The notes beneath the pieces were generated by a model. It was not told the DNA's origin. It saw nothing but the letters and a program-made list of their open reading frames with translations, and did not search any database. A stretch of 64,000 nt of DNA from Streptomyces sp. NBC_01304 (GTDB lineage: Bacteria; Actinomycetota; Actinomycetes; Streptomycetales; Streptomycetaceae). The stretch covers positions 62,001 to 126,000 of the forward strand of contig NZ_CP109056.1 of NCBI RefSeq assembly GCF_035975855.1. Direction: 5' to 3'. The position numbers were made by a program, and so were the translations under genes. Positions within the stretch are counted from its first letter, which is position 1, and each line of letters starts with the position of its first letter. Below, in pieces: positions 41,917 to 50,104 of the stretch.

Positions 41917-42239
41917 GCGACTGTCCTTTGCGCAAGCACCCCAACCGGGGTGGTGTGAATGGTCCTTGACGCCTGCATCCGGTGCGTGCGTTGCGCCGAC
42001 CATACGACCGCCCACTGACGCCCCTGGGCCCTTTAAGTTGGGGATAAGCACCCCGAGGGGAACTGTCAGTTCCCTTCATGGACAATGGAAACTGACAGTT
42101 TCCATAGCGGAGGGTGACGGCGCAGGCCAACTTCCTTCCGGCAATTGGCCTTTCGCGAATCCGGCGCCGCTTCACCGAGTGGAGTAGACCACTGGAATCT
42201 GTGATCCAGGTCACATCAACGGGGTGTTATTCAAACGTT
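41917..42239. other. Divergent control region fabG / MmyB-type XRE
   Basis: 323 bases holding two perfect palindromes (42058-42074 and 42085-42105) with related cores. No ORF is supported. Transcription starts for both directions must lie here. Confidence 0.6.
42058..42105. promoter_or_regulatory. Two perfect palindromic operators
   Basis: GGGAACTG-t-CAGTTCCC (42058-42074) and a 21-bp palindrome with core GGAAACTG-a-CAGTTTCC (42085-42105). Their centres are 29 bases apart, close to three helical turns, on the same face of DNA. The adjacent MmyB-type XRE regulator is the likely binder, controlling itself and fabG. Confidence 0.65.
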
Positions 42240-43070
42240 ATGAGCGCGCAGCGAACGGCCAGCCCGTCCATTACGCGAGCCCTGCAGAATGCGCGCGCAC
42301 GTCTTGTATCGAGTGAAATTCCCGAGTTCGAGGAGAAGACGGGCAATCGCCCATCCATGAGGCCCGGCATCACCCAAGTGCAGGCCGCAGCCCTTCTCGG
42401 CCGGAGCCGCCAGTGGTTCGCGAAGCTGGAGAACGGCAGACCGGCCAACTACAGCGACGCATTCCTGGACGACGTACGCCAGACGCTGGCGCTGACCCGA
42501 GAAGAATGGGCAGTCGTAAAACTTGCCACCGGGCACCTTGCCGCCCGGTCTGCCGAGCACGCGGGCGACCTTCCCTCCCCGAAGGTTCCAACTGCCCTGC
42601 GCAGGTTCGTGGAGGGCGTCGAACCGTTCGCGGCCTACATCAACGACTTCCGCTGGGACGTGCTCGTCTACAACAAGCACATGGCCCGCACCCACCCCTG
42701 GGTCGAGCACAACGAGAACGTCATGGTCTGGGCCCTGACCTACGCCGAGGCCAGGCACCGCCTGATCAACTGGGAGCAGGACTGGGCGCTGCCCATGCTT
42801 GCCCAGCTCAAGCTCCACGACGAGCAGTGGGGCGCAACGGACCGCCGCATGCGGGAAGTCGTCGCCCGGGTCCGTGCCGACCGCAGAATCCGGGAGCTTT
42901 GGGACTCCCCGCACGTGCCCTCGCTGCAGCACCCTCCCGGCGACGGACAGCGCCGCTTGCGCATGCCCGGGTACGGAAACCGCGAGTTCACTATCAGCCT
43001 GCTGCCCATGTCCCCTGCAGGTGAGGACGAATTGCGCTTCATGGCCGTGGTCCCCGCGGACGACGCGTAG
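42240..43070 (+). CDS. MmyB-type XRE transcriptional regulator
   Basis: 276 aa. After a short tail, HTH residues about 40-90 read ITQVQAAALLGRSRQWFAKLENG and LDDVRQTLALTREEW. The C-terminal ligand-binding domain has the MmyB signature: FAAYINDFRWDVLVYNKHM, HPWVEHNENVMVWALTYAEA, RHRLINWEQDWALPMLAQLK. A second protein of the same architecture is encoded at 47956-48771. MmyB-like domains bind fatty-acid-like ligands in some members, fitting the fabG and PKS neighbours. Confidence 0.82.
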   Translation: MSAQRTASPSITRALQNARARLVSSEIPEFEEKTGNRPSMRPGITQVQAAALLGRSRQWFAKLENGRPANYSDAFLDDVRQTLALTREEWAVVKLATGHLAARSAEHAGDLPSPKVPTALRRFVEGVEPFAAYINDFRWDVLVYNKHMARTHPWVEHNENVMVWALTYAEARHRLINWEQDWALPMLAQLKLHDEQWGATDRRMREVVARVRADRRIRELWDSPHVPSLQHPPGDGQRRLRMPGYGNREFTISLLPMSPAGEDELRFMAVVPADDA

Positions 43071-43500
43071 AGACCCGCCAGCGGGTTCTGTGAAGTTCCT
43101 GTGCGCCTGCGGAGGTGGTCTATTGCTTTCCTCCAAGGATCCTCAGCGATTACTCCAACGCCGCAATCCGAACTGGTAGGACACTTTCCTATCGCTGATG
43201 TGACGGCTCGCATAGTCATCGTCCGCACACCTCGCTTAGATTGCGCTCACGCACGTGCGCCTGCGAACCAGTCGAGACTTCTTCACCACCACGCAGGAGC
43301 ACGAGGTCCGCTGCGATTGCAATGAACTCAAGTGCCGCAGTCCGAGCAATGCTCTGCCCCCCAACCCCGTGGGGCAGGAAGGTCCCGCGGTCCGCACCCA
43401 GACCGCGCCCACGGCTTCGCCGGCTGCTGCACCGCACTTCCCCCCACCGTGCGCGTCCAGCCTCCTGCGGCCCATTCGTCCGTTCTGCCTCGGAGCTCCC
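43071..43500. other. Upstream region of the type III PKS
   Basis: 430 bases between the XRE stop and the PKS start, both rightward. A small CCCGC/GCGGG dyad follows the XRE stop. A GCGCTCACGCACGTGCGCC segment near 43240 is partly symmetric. No ORF here has a ribosome site. Confidence 0.45.
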
Positions 43501-44580
43501 ATGACGCACGCCCATGTCACCCGGCCCAGCATCGTGCTGGGTGCCTACCCGGTCACCATGGACGACATCTGCGACGACATCGCGCGGGCTCACGGGGACG
43601 ACCCCAAGATCGCCCGGAACCTGCGGATCGCCCGCCACACCCAGGTCGCGTGCCGGCACTTCAGCCGCCCCCTGACCGATGCCGTGGTCGGCGGCGATGC
43701 CCGGATCACCGAACGGAACCAAGCCGCTTTCGCCGACTCCGCGGCTCTCGGTGTGCAGGCGGCGAGCCGGGCCATCGCGGACGCCGGCCTCGCCCCCGGT
43801 GACATCGACTGCGTAGTGAGCAGCCACACCACGTCCTGGACAGTGCCGGGCCTCGACGTGCACCTCGTGCAGAACATCGACGGGATGCGCCCGGACGTCG
43901 CGCGCATGCCCATGAGCACCCTGGGATGCGCCGGCGGCGCCCAGAGCCTGGTCAAAGCAGCCCAGTTCGTACGAGCCCACCCCGGCAGCCGGGTCCTGGT
44001 CGTGGTCGCCGAGACGCTCAGCACCGTCTACAACCACCGCGACACCAGCACCGAGTCCATGATCTACAAGTCGTTGTTCGGGGACTCCGCCGGCGCCTGC
44101 GTGGTCAGCGACACCCCTCTGGGGCCCGGCCTTCGGATCGACTCCACCTGGGAGTACCTGCTGCCTTCCAGCCAGACGCGCTACTCCGGGCGGCTCGACG
44201 GCGCCGGGCTGCACTTCGATTCCACAAAGGCTGCCGTCGCGGCCACATCCGACGTGATGCCCGCCCTCACGGCATATCTGGCCCAGCGCGGCCTGCACAC
44301 ACCGGACTTCGCCGTCATCCACCCCGGCGGCCCGCGCATCATCGACGACGCCGCCCGCGGACTCGGCCTTGACCAGGACACCGGACTTGAGGACAAGCAG
44401 CGCATCGCACGGCACTCCTGGGCGTCCCTGCGCGAGGAAGGCAATCTCGGCGGAGTTGCTGTGCTCTCCGTACTCTCCCGCACCCACGACGATCCGCCGG
44501 CCGACGGCGACCGCGGCGTCCTGGTCGCCTTCGGCCCCGGCTTCGCTGCCGCCGCGTGCACGGCCACCTGGAACGCCTGA
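43501..44580 (+). CDS. Type III polyketide synthase (chalcone-synthase fold)
   Basis: 359 aa; GGAG 6 bases before ATG 43501. Catalytic triad in place: Cys143 in TLGCAGGAQSLVKAA, His274 in AVIHPGGPRIIDDAA and Asn315 in EEGNLGGVAVLSVL. GDSAGACVVS and the C-terminal GFGP-like VAFGPGFAAAACTATW complete the family pattern. These enzymes extend an acyl starter with malonyl-CoA and cyclise it to pyrones or phenols. Followed 54 bases later by a short Lsr2-like gene, an arrangement that recurs as a relic at 49.3 kb. Product unknown. Confidence 0.9.
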   Translation: MTHAHVTRPSIVLGAYPVTMDDICDDIARAHGDDPKIARNLRIARHTQVACRHFSRPLTDAVVGGDARITERNQAAFADSAALGVQAASRAIADAGLAPGDIDCVVSSHTTSWTVPGLDVHLVQNIDGMRPDVARMPMSTLGCAGGAQSLVKAAQFVRAHPGSRVLVVVAETLSTVYNHRDTSTESMIYKSLFGDSAGACVVSDTPLGPGLRIDSTWEYLLPSSQTRYSGRLDGAGLHFDSTKAAVAATSDVMPALTAYLAQRGLHTPDFAVIHPGGPRIIDDAARGLGLDQDTGLEDKQRIARHSWASLREEGNLGGVAVLSVLSRTHDDPPADGDRGVLVAFGPGFAAAACTATWNA

Positions 44581-44633
44581 TCCAGGTCGGCTTCCTGCGT
44601 CCTCCCCTCCCGTCTGCCTTCCAAGGACCTGCC

Positions 44634-44876
44634 ATGGCACAGCGCCTGATCCCGTACCTCGTCGACGACCTGACCGGGGAACGCGGCGATGTCGCGCGTC
44701 ATCATGTGGCCCTGGACGGGAGGGTGTACGAGGTGGACCTGGCGCCCGACACGTACGCCCAGCTGGCGCTGCTCCTCAGGCCCTACCTCCAGGCCGGCCG
44801 GCGAGTCACCACCGCACCCGGCGCCTGGACGGCTGCACCACCCGCCGAGTCGTTCCCCGTCTCCTCGACTACCTGA
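44634..44876 (+). CDS. Truncated Lsr2-like protein (oligomerisation domain only)
   Basis: 80 aa; AAGGA 6 bases before the ATG. MAQRLIPYLVDDLTGERGD and HVALDGRVYEVDLAPDTYAQL match the N-terminal dimerisation domain of Lsr2. The DNA-binding C-terminal domain is missing; a weakly similar stretch (RVVPRLLDYLIPRDSPRGPR) lies directly downstream in another frame, suggesting a frameshift. If made, it could pair with full-length Lsr2 and act as an antagonist, as H-NS fragments do. Confidence 0.7.
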   Translation: MAQRLIPYLVDDLTGERGDVARHHVALDGRVYEVDLAPDTYAQLALLLRPYLQAGRRVTTAPGAWTAAPPAESFPVSSTT

Positions 44877-44951
44877 TCCCGCGGGACAGTCCGCGCGGGC
44901 CGCGCGGCATCGACGGCGGGCGCTCCGGCCTGCGTCGCACGGTGCCGGCGA

Positions 44952-45932
44952 TCAGTCCGGGAGATGGCGTTCCTCGCTCGTGGCCCACCAGCCCACCAGC
45001 TGTGCCAGCGTCTTGTGTCCCAGCTTCAGCCGCAGTTCGGCCAGCGCGGCGTTGACGGTCTTCGAGCTCACCTTCAGCTCCGTTGCCGCCTGCTGCTGCG
45101 TCCGGCCGGCGAGCAGTTCACGCAGCACGGACCGCTGGAAGGCATTGCTGATGGTGTTCACGGTGGGGTCCTCGGTCCCCCGCCACACTGCGGCGCGATG
45201 CCATTTCAGTTCGAACTCCGCGACCAGCAGCGCCACGACGGCGGGATGCCGGATGCAGTAGGCCCCCCGCATGTGAGTACGCCCTTCCACGTGGTCAAGG
45301 ACGAACGCGCAGTCGTCGATGATGACGGAGCGGTGGAACTCCTCGGTCATCGTTCTCACCTGCGCCCCGGCGGCCGTGACGCGGGCTACATAGGCCCGCT
45401 GGTGCTCCACGGCTCTGCCTGCGCCCGAGTACAGGGTGCGCATACTCACTCCCCGCGCGAGCATGCCCAGGTCTCGCGTTGTGGAGCGAACGAGGCTGTC
45501 GGGAGGGCGTGGCCCCGGCTGGGCGGTGAGGAGGTGCTTCGTTGCGATGAGCGAGGCGTTGGTGATGGCGTCGTTGACAGCGTCGAGGCCGTCGATCCAT
45601 TCGATCCCGCTCTCGCCCCGCCCCGTCGCGCAGTGCGCGAGTTCGATCTGTTCCAGCAGGCCCGGCAGGCCGCGCAGATCGGCCAGACCCGCGGCGACCT
45701 TCGCATGCGCGGACTCCCGCAGCAGCGCCTCCGCCTCACGGCGGCCGGTATGCACGAACTGGCCCGGGGAGTACGGGTCTTCGACGACCAGCTTGAGTTC
45801 CACCAGCCGCTCGAAGTGCTCCTTGTCGCCAAGGTCGAGCGCTTCCCGGCGGCGCACCTTCCGGTAGACGGCCAGGTCCGCCTCCGTCAATGCCGGGATA
45901 GCACCGGAATGAAGCAGTTCATCCGCATCCAT
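44952..45932 (-). CDS. LuxR-type HTH regulator with a PLD-like sensor region
   Basis: 326 aa. Residues 1-70 include an N-terminal winged-helix-like segment (LTEADLAVYRKVRRREALDL). The middle has RTMTEEFHRSVIIDDCAFVLDH, a TrmB/phospholipase-D-like pattern. The C-terminus is a LuxR HTH: QRSVLRELLAGRTQQQAATE, LKVSSKTVNAALAELRLKLG. It is divergent from a gene for a small secreted peptide. Many Streptomyces regulators of this build respond to unknown cues. Confidence 0.8.
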   Translation of the reverse strand: MDADELLHSGAIPALTEADLAVYRKVRRREALDLGDKEHFERLVELKLVVEDPYSPGQFVHTGRREAEALLRESAHAKVAAGLADLRGLPGLLEQIELAHCATGRGESGIEWIDGLDAVNDAITNASLIATKHLLTAQPGPRPPDSLVRSTTRDLGMLARGVSMRTLYSGAGRAVEHQRAYVARVTAAGAQVRTMTEEFHRSVIIDDCAFVLDHVEGRTHMRGAYCIRHPAVVALLVAEFELKWHRAAVWRGTEDPTVNTISNAFQRSVLRELLAGRTQQQAATELKVSSKTVNAALAELRLKLGHKTLAQLVGWWATSEERHLPD

Positions 45933-45962
45933 ACGGCTCTGTCCTTCCGGTGTTGCACCTTA

Positions 45963-45972
45963 CGTACGTACG
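45963..45972. promoter_or_regulatory. CGTACGTACG palindrome between LuxR and peptide gene
   Basis: A self-complementary CGTACGTACG, followed by an AGCTCGTTACG half-site, lies 31 bases upstream of the LuxR gene and 125 bases before the secreted-peptide gene. A possible operator for the LuxR protein. Confidence 0.35.
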
Positions 45973-46095
45973 AAGCTCGTTACGCATTGATCTTATGGTG
46001 TGACCTTCGGTGAACTAGAGCCACCGTCTGCATATGCCAGACGTGTACGCCCGCACGGCGGTTGCACGCCGCCGACCAGCGAAGGAACCACCCTG

Positions 46096-46293
46096 ATGCC
46101 CACGAAGAACCTGCACCGGACCATCACGCTCCTGCTCGGCGCCGCTGCCGCACTGCTCCTGGCACTGGCCGCCGCGCCTGCCCACGACGCCCTCACCTCG
46201 TCGGCCACACACATCACCGCCGGCGAGAACGACAGCGACTGGGGCCGGGCGCCGCTCACCACGACCGGCGACTCCGACAGCGACTGGGGCTGA
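46096..46293 (+). CDS. Small secreted peptide with a repeated DSDWG motif
   Basis: 65 aa; AAGGA 9 bases before ATG 46096. A strong Sec signal (RTITLLLGAAAALLLALAAA) is followed by a cleavage site near APAHDA. The mature 35 residues contain ENDSDWGRAP and end GDSDSDWG: two copies of DSDWG. Divergent from the LuxR gene. It could be a signalling peptide, a small toxin or a surface-acting peptide; the repeat argues it is not a random ORF. Confidence 0.65.
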   Translation: MPTKNLHRTITLLLGAAAALLLALAAAPAHDALTSSATHITAGENDSDWGRAPLTTTGDSDSDWG

Positions 46294-46366
46294 CGTCACA
46301 GCGCAGCAGGCGACACGTACCACCGCTCCCCACTCCGCCCGCACACGTGAGACCTCGAGGCACCGC

Positions 46367-46906
46367 ATGTCAACGAGCCAACTGCGCGCCAGCAGGACGG
46401 CCGGGCCGACCGAAAGGCCAGACCTGGACCTCCTCAACATCCCCCATCTGCTGCGCGACGTAGAAGTCATCACCGGTCGGCAGATGATCCTGCGTCCGCT
46501 GCCCGATTACATGGACAGCGTTACCGCCGGCTGCGGTCTGCGGCTGTCCGCCCCCGGCATCACGCGAATCCTTCATCCGCACGGCGCCGGCCGCCGCGAC
46601 ACACAGCGGCACATCCTGCACAGCCTGGCCCACGCGCTCCTCGACCACGGCCGGCCGCTCACCTACGGCGAGATGCAGCGGCTCATCCCCCAGCTCGGCC
46701 CCAGCATGGTCGGGAGAATCCAGCAGGGCGCCGGGACCACGCTCGTCGGGTCCTACACAGCAGAGGACGAGACCGTCGCCGACGCCCTGGCCGACGCGTT
46801 CCCCACCCTGGACACCACGGCCTCGAACAACCGCGGCGGCCTCACTTCCCTCCTGCGCAGCCGGCCCGGGATCAAGTACCCGCGTCTGCTGGGACGTTGC
46901 GGCTGA
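46367..46906 (+). CDS. ImmA/IrrE-like protein with a broken zinc motif
   Basis: 179 aa. DTQRHILHSLAHALLDHGRPLTYGEMQ mirrors the ImmA/IrrE helix (compare HTVLHELAHEWFNHG at 40.7 kb), but the catalytic Glu is Ser: HSLAH instead of HExxH. So it probably does not cleave. VGSYTAEDETVADALADAF matches the C-terminal part that usually carries a zinc-ligand Glu (E-x2-A-D). It may be a sensing or decoy member. Same strand as the secreted peptide, 73 bases downstream. Confidence 0.6.
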   Translation: MSTSQLRASRTAGPTERPDLDLLNIPHLLRDVEVITGRQMILRPLPDYMDSVTAGCGLRLSAPGITRILHPHGAGRRDTQRHILHSLAHALLDHGRPLTYGEMQRLIPQLGPSMVGRIQQGAGTTLVGSYTAEDETVADALADAFPTLDTTASNNRGGLTSLLRSRPGIKYPRLLGRCG

Positions 46907-47003
46907 CCCACGCCGCATTCCTCAAGCCCAGCACCGGCCGGGACGGCGAACTCGTCCCGGCCCTCGTGTGTGCGGACGCGGCAACGCACCGGGCAGGAGC
47001 GGC

Positions 47004-47942
47004 TCAGACCGTGCAGGGCATGGGGCGGCCGCCGTTGAACGCGACCATGTCGCCAAGCGGTGGCCCGATGGGCAGCTCTGCACCGAGCGGCTGTCCGGTG
47101 TGCTCGGCGTAGGCGCGGTGGAGATTGCCGACGATCCGTTCGGCCTCTGGAAGATCCCGATACGGGCCGAGGTCGCTGCGTTGAGCCGTCTCCAAGGGAC
47201 TCCATCCCGCAGCGAGTCCCTCGGCGGCAAGGTGGTCGATCCACCTCAGGTACGCAAGGTTCTCGTCGATGACCTCGACGCCGGCGATGGGTCCGTGTCC
47301 GCTCACGATGGCCTGCGGGTCGAGCGCGCGCAGCTGCTCCAGGACGCGCAGGCTCCCCTTGACCGAGCCCATGAAGACGAACGGGGTGGCCTGCGAGAAG
47401 ACCAGGTCTCCGGCGAAGAGGATCCGGTGTTCAGGCAGCCAGGCCACGATGTCGCCGGTGGTGTGGGCCGGCCCGAAGTGAATGAGTTCGACCGGCAGGC
47501 TGCCGAGGTGCAGCGTGAGCCGGTCGGTGAACGTCACCTGCGGCACGGTGAGTTCAAGTTGCCCCCAGCCGGCGTCGGGCCAGATCTGGGTCAGGTTCAG
47601 ACCGTCGCGCAGGATCGCGGAGCGGGTGTGCTCGTGCGCGATGACGGTGGCCTCGGGGAAGGCGCTCGCCCCATAGTGGTGATCACCATGGTGATGGCTG
47701 ATCACCAGCCTGGTGATGGGCAGTTGAGTCCGACTTGCGATCTGGGCCCGCAAGCGGGCCGCGCTCCGCGGCGTCGCGGTGCAGTCGATGAGGGTCACGC
47801 CGTCCGGCCCGGCCAGGACGCCGGCGTTGCTGACGCACCATCCTCCCCGCGGTTGGAGATGGGCGTAGACCTGACCTGCGACGAGCTCGTGCAGGCGCGG
47901 GTCGGGCGTCGGTTGTTGAGCCGGGAGGAGCGGGCTGGGCAC
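47004..47942 (-). CDS. Metallo-beta-lactamase-fold hydrolase
   Basis: 312 aa from GTG 47942 with AAGGA 6 bases upstream. LVISHHHGDHHYGASAF is the HxHxDH metal motif; further ligands are in HFGPAHTTGDIVAWL and RILFAGDLVF and SGHGPIAG. N-terminal GWCVSNAGVLAGPDGVTLID is typical of the MBL fold. Members hydrolyse lactones, thioesters or other esters. It follows the MmyB-type regulator gene by 13 bases, so both are probably transcribed together. Confidence 0.85.
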   Translation of the reverse strand: MPSPLLPAQQPTPDPRLHELVAGQVYAHLQPRGGWCVSNAGVLAGPDGVTLIDCTATPRSAARLRAQIASRTQLPITRLVISHHHGDHHYGASAFPEATVIAHEHTRSAILRDGLNLTQIWPDAGWGQLELTVPQVTFTDRLTLHLGSLPVELIHFGPAHTTGDIVAWLPEHRILFAGDLVFSQATPFVFMGSVKGSLRVLEQLRALDPQAIVSGHGPIAGVEVIDENLAYLRWIDHLAAEGLAAGWSPLETAQRSDLGPYRDLPEAERIVGNLHRAYAEHTGQPLGAELPIGPPLGDMVAFNGGRPMPCTV

Positions 47943-47955
47943 GTGCTTCCTTCTG

Positions 47956-48771
47956 CTAGGCCATGGGGACGAGCGCCATGAGTCGGTGGTGACGCAAGTC
48001 CATGGGCTCCATGGGCAGAAGTATCACGCGGAACTCCTTGCGGCCCTGCCGGGGCAGGTACAGGCGCCTGGTCTGGTCGGCCGGCGGGTGGGAGAGGGTC
48101 GGAAGATCCGTGGCATCCCACATCTTCCCGGCCACGGGATCCGACCGAACCTTGTCGATCACCGCGTGGAGTCCCTCGTCGTCCGGCCACTGCTCGGCGT
48201 GCATCTGCAGCTGAGCAATCATGGGGCGGGCCCAGTCCTGCTCCCAGTTGATGAGCTGGGTACGGGCCTCGAAGAAGGTGAGCACCCACTCCATGACGTT
48301 GTTGCCGTGCCGGATCCACGGATAGTCCGTGATCAGCTGATCGTTATAGGCGAGAACATCCCACCGGTGGTTGCTGAGGTAGACGCTCCAGGGCTTCAGC
48401 TCCCGGATGAAGAGCCGCATCGCCTCGGGCACTTCCCGGGCCGCGGGCGGCGAGCTCAGCTCAACCGGAGGGGCCTGGCCTCGGGCAGAGCGGTAGACGA
48501 TGTCCCACTCCGCCGGCTCGAGGTCAAGGACCCGGCGCACGGCCTGCAGGAACCGATTCGAATAGTTGAGGCGCTTGCCCGTTTCGAGGTTTCCGTACCA
48601 CTTCTTGCTCGCGTCGGCGAGGTACGCCACTTCCCGCTGATGGATGCCGGGGGCGGTGCGCGGTTCAAAGGCCGCGGCGAAGCCGGGGATGTCGGCTGGG
48701 TTCCTGCGGGCACGAGCCTGACGCAGCACCCGGGTCACCGTCTGCTGCTGCGACTTGTTCGGCAGGTTCAT
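47956..48771 (-). CDS. MmyB-type XRE regulator, second paralogue
   Basis: 271 aa from ATG 48771. HTH region: IHQREVAYLADASKKWYGNL, ETGKRLNYSNRFLQAVRRVL. Ligand domain: WSVYLSNHRWDVLAYNDQLI, YPWIRHGNNVMEWVLTFFEA, RTQLINWEQDWARPMIAQLQ, nearly parallel to the 42240-43070 protein. The two probably recognise related DNA and ligands. It faces the Lsr2 gene, with half-sites resembling the 42-kb palindromes in between. Confidence 0.82.
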   Translation of the reverse strand: MNLPNKSQQQTVTRVLRQARARRNPADIPGFAAAFEPRTAPGIHQREVAYLADASKKWYGNLETGKRLNYSNRFLQAVRRVLDLEPAEWDIVYRSARGQAPPVELSSPPAAREVPEAMRLFIRELKPWSVYLSNHRWDVLAYNDQLITDYPWIRHGNNVMEWVLTFFEARTQLINWEQDWARPMIAQLQMHAEQWPDDEGLHAVIDKVRSDPVAGKMWDATDLPTLSHPPADQTRRLYLPRQGRKEFRVILLPMEPMDLRHHRLMALVPMA

Positions 48772-48914
48772 AACCTTCTCGCGACGACACTCGTGGCGCG
48801 GAACACTCTTCCGTGATCGGGCCCCTGAGCTGCAGTGCATCTTCCATCTCAGGACATGCCGAATCGCGCCAGCACGACAGAATTCGGGCGCCCCATCCAT
48901 CTCGTAGAGATCAA

Positions 48915-48955
48915 GTTAGGGCTGCCTAACACTATAGGGGAGTTCGGAGTTCCCC
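48915..48955. promoter_or_regulatory. Two adjacent dyads, probable regulator sites
   Basis: GTTAGG-gctg-CCTAAC at 48915-48930 is a perfect dyad. GGGGA-gttcggagt-TCCCC at 48937-48955 shares the half-site AGTTCCC with the operator at 42058-42074. Position 145 bases upstream of the MmyB-type gene suggests autoregulation. Confidence 0.45.
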
Positions 48956-49291
48956 TCGTGGGCCGTAGGTCCCAACCTGCACGCCATAGGGCCTGAGGGC
49001 AGCGTGCTGCCCCGATCAGCCGCGCACCCGTGTGAGCAGAGAACGGAGAGAACGGGCGGACGACCGGCAGTGGCCAATGACTGCGCGGTGTGCCAGTTCG
49101 TGGCTACCTGAGCTGATTCCTTCGGGTCGCCCGGCCCTCGCGTACCCCCTGCGAGCGGTTCCCGGCCCCCACCGTGCAGTGACCGACGTGGTGTAGAGAT
49201 CATCGTGGCATCAGCTCTTGGTCTGGGGGTGCGGTGCTCACGGCACTGGTCGTTCGGCGTGGGGGGCCGAAGCGGATCAGCCGGGCAGTGC

Positions 49292-49339
49292 GGCCCGGGG
49301 TTCGCCGCGGCCGCATGCACCGCCGCCTGGACGTCCTGA
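49292..49339 (+). pseudogene. C-terminal relic of a second type III PKS
   Basis: The frame reads GPGFAAAACTAAWTS then stop, against GPGFAAAACTATWNA then stop in the intact PKS at 43501-44580. It is followed at the same distance by the same Lsr2 start. Upstream homology fades with frameshifts by about 49230. It shows that a whole PKS-Lsr2 unit was once duplicated. Confidence 0.65.
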
Positions 49340-49398
49340 CCGCCGCTCGCTGGGGAAGCGACCTCCTCATCAACCACCTCTGAAGGAACAGATTCCAC

Positions 49399-49935
49399 AT
49401 GGCACAGCGCCTCATCAGGTACTTCGTCGACGACCTTGACGGCGGGCGGGACGACGTCGCGCGCCGCCGCTTCGCGCTCGATGGCGTGGAGTATGAGATC
49501 GACCTGTCGGCGGACAACTTCGCAGCGCTGGTTCAGTCGCTTGCCCCGTACGTGCGAGCGGGGCGCAAGACGCACTCCCCCGTGGCCGCGGCCGTCGTGG
49601 ACCGGACCGTGGGGCGCCCGAAGCCTGATGTCGTGCGGCGCTGGCTGCTCGAGCAGGGCATCGCTGTTAGCCGCCGCGGGCGTATCCCGGAGCATCTGGT
49701 CCGCCGCTTCGAGGCTGAGGCCCACGGCGGCGACTCCACCGTGGCGCTGTCCGCGTGGGAGGCCCAGGGCCTCGAGCTCGAGCGCACGCAGCAGCACGAG
49801 CGGGAGCAGCTTGATCAGCGCGACCGGTCCAGCACCGACGGCGCCGCCAAGTTCGACGCGCTCGACGAGCAGTTCGCCCGGCACGAGGACGAGTACGCCC
49901 GGTGGCAGGCCCTGCGCCCCCTGCAGGCCGCGTAG
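49399..49935 (+). CDS. lsr2: Lsr2-family nucleoid protein with an extended C-terminus
   Basis: 178 aa; GAAGGA 11 bases upstream. N-terminal domain MAQRLIRYFVDDLDGGRDDV, FALDGVEYEIDLSADNFAAL as in Lsr2. C-terminal DNA-binding domain KPDVVRRWLLEQGIAVSRRGRIPEHLVRRFE with the arginine-glycine-arginine minor-groove hook. An extra 50-residue acidic helical tail (ELERTQQHEREQLDQRDRSS) is not found in standard Lsr2 (about 110 aa). Lsr2 silences AT-rich acquired DNA; an accessory copy could tune silencing of this element. Confidence 0.85.
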   Translation: MAQRLIRYFVDDLDGGRDDVARRRFALDGVEYEIDLSADNFAALVQSLAPYVRAGRKTHSPVAAAVVDRTVGRPKPDVVRRWLLEQGIAVSRRGRIPEHLVRRFEAEAHGGDSTVALSAWEAQGLELERTQQHEREQLDQRDRSSTDGAAKFDALDEQFARHEDEYARWQALRPLQAA

Positions 49936-50104
49936 GGCGGACAGGTACCGGCGTTGGGACCTCCGGGGTGAAGTGCTCGGTGAAGCGAAGAGCTTCTGCG
50001 TCCTCGTCTTCCGCGGCGTGGCCGCGGCGGGACTGGCCCCCGAGCAAGGCCAGATGATGTGCATCGCGCACGTGGGCGGCCGGCTGTCTGACCGTCGTCG
50101 CTTC

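Larger units (their letters stand above)
48772..49398. other. 627-bp region with dyads and a PKS relic
   Basis: Divergent region between the second MmyB-type gene and Lsr2. It holds GTTAGG-gctg-CCTAAC (48915-48930), GGGGA-N9-TCCCC containing AGTTCCCC (48937-48955), and, just before lsr2, the last codons of a decayed type III PKS gene (49292-49339). Confidence 0.6.

Noticed and set aside
42114..42239. Longer N-terminus for the MmyB-type regulator at 42240
   Set aside because: The extra frame has no ribosome site and crosses the promoter-like area between the palindromes and the gene; homology-like sequence begins at ATG 42240.
48915..48930. TTAGG...CCTAA as an iron box for an IdeR/DmdR repressor
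   Set aside because: The known box has TTAGG and CCTAA separated by nine bases; here the spacer is four. No iron gene is nearby.
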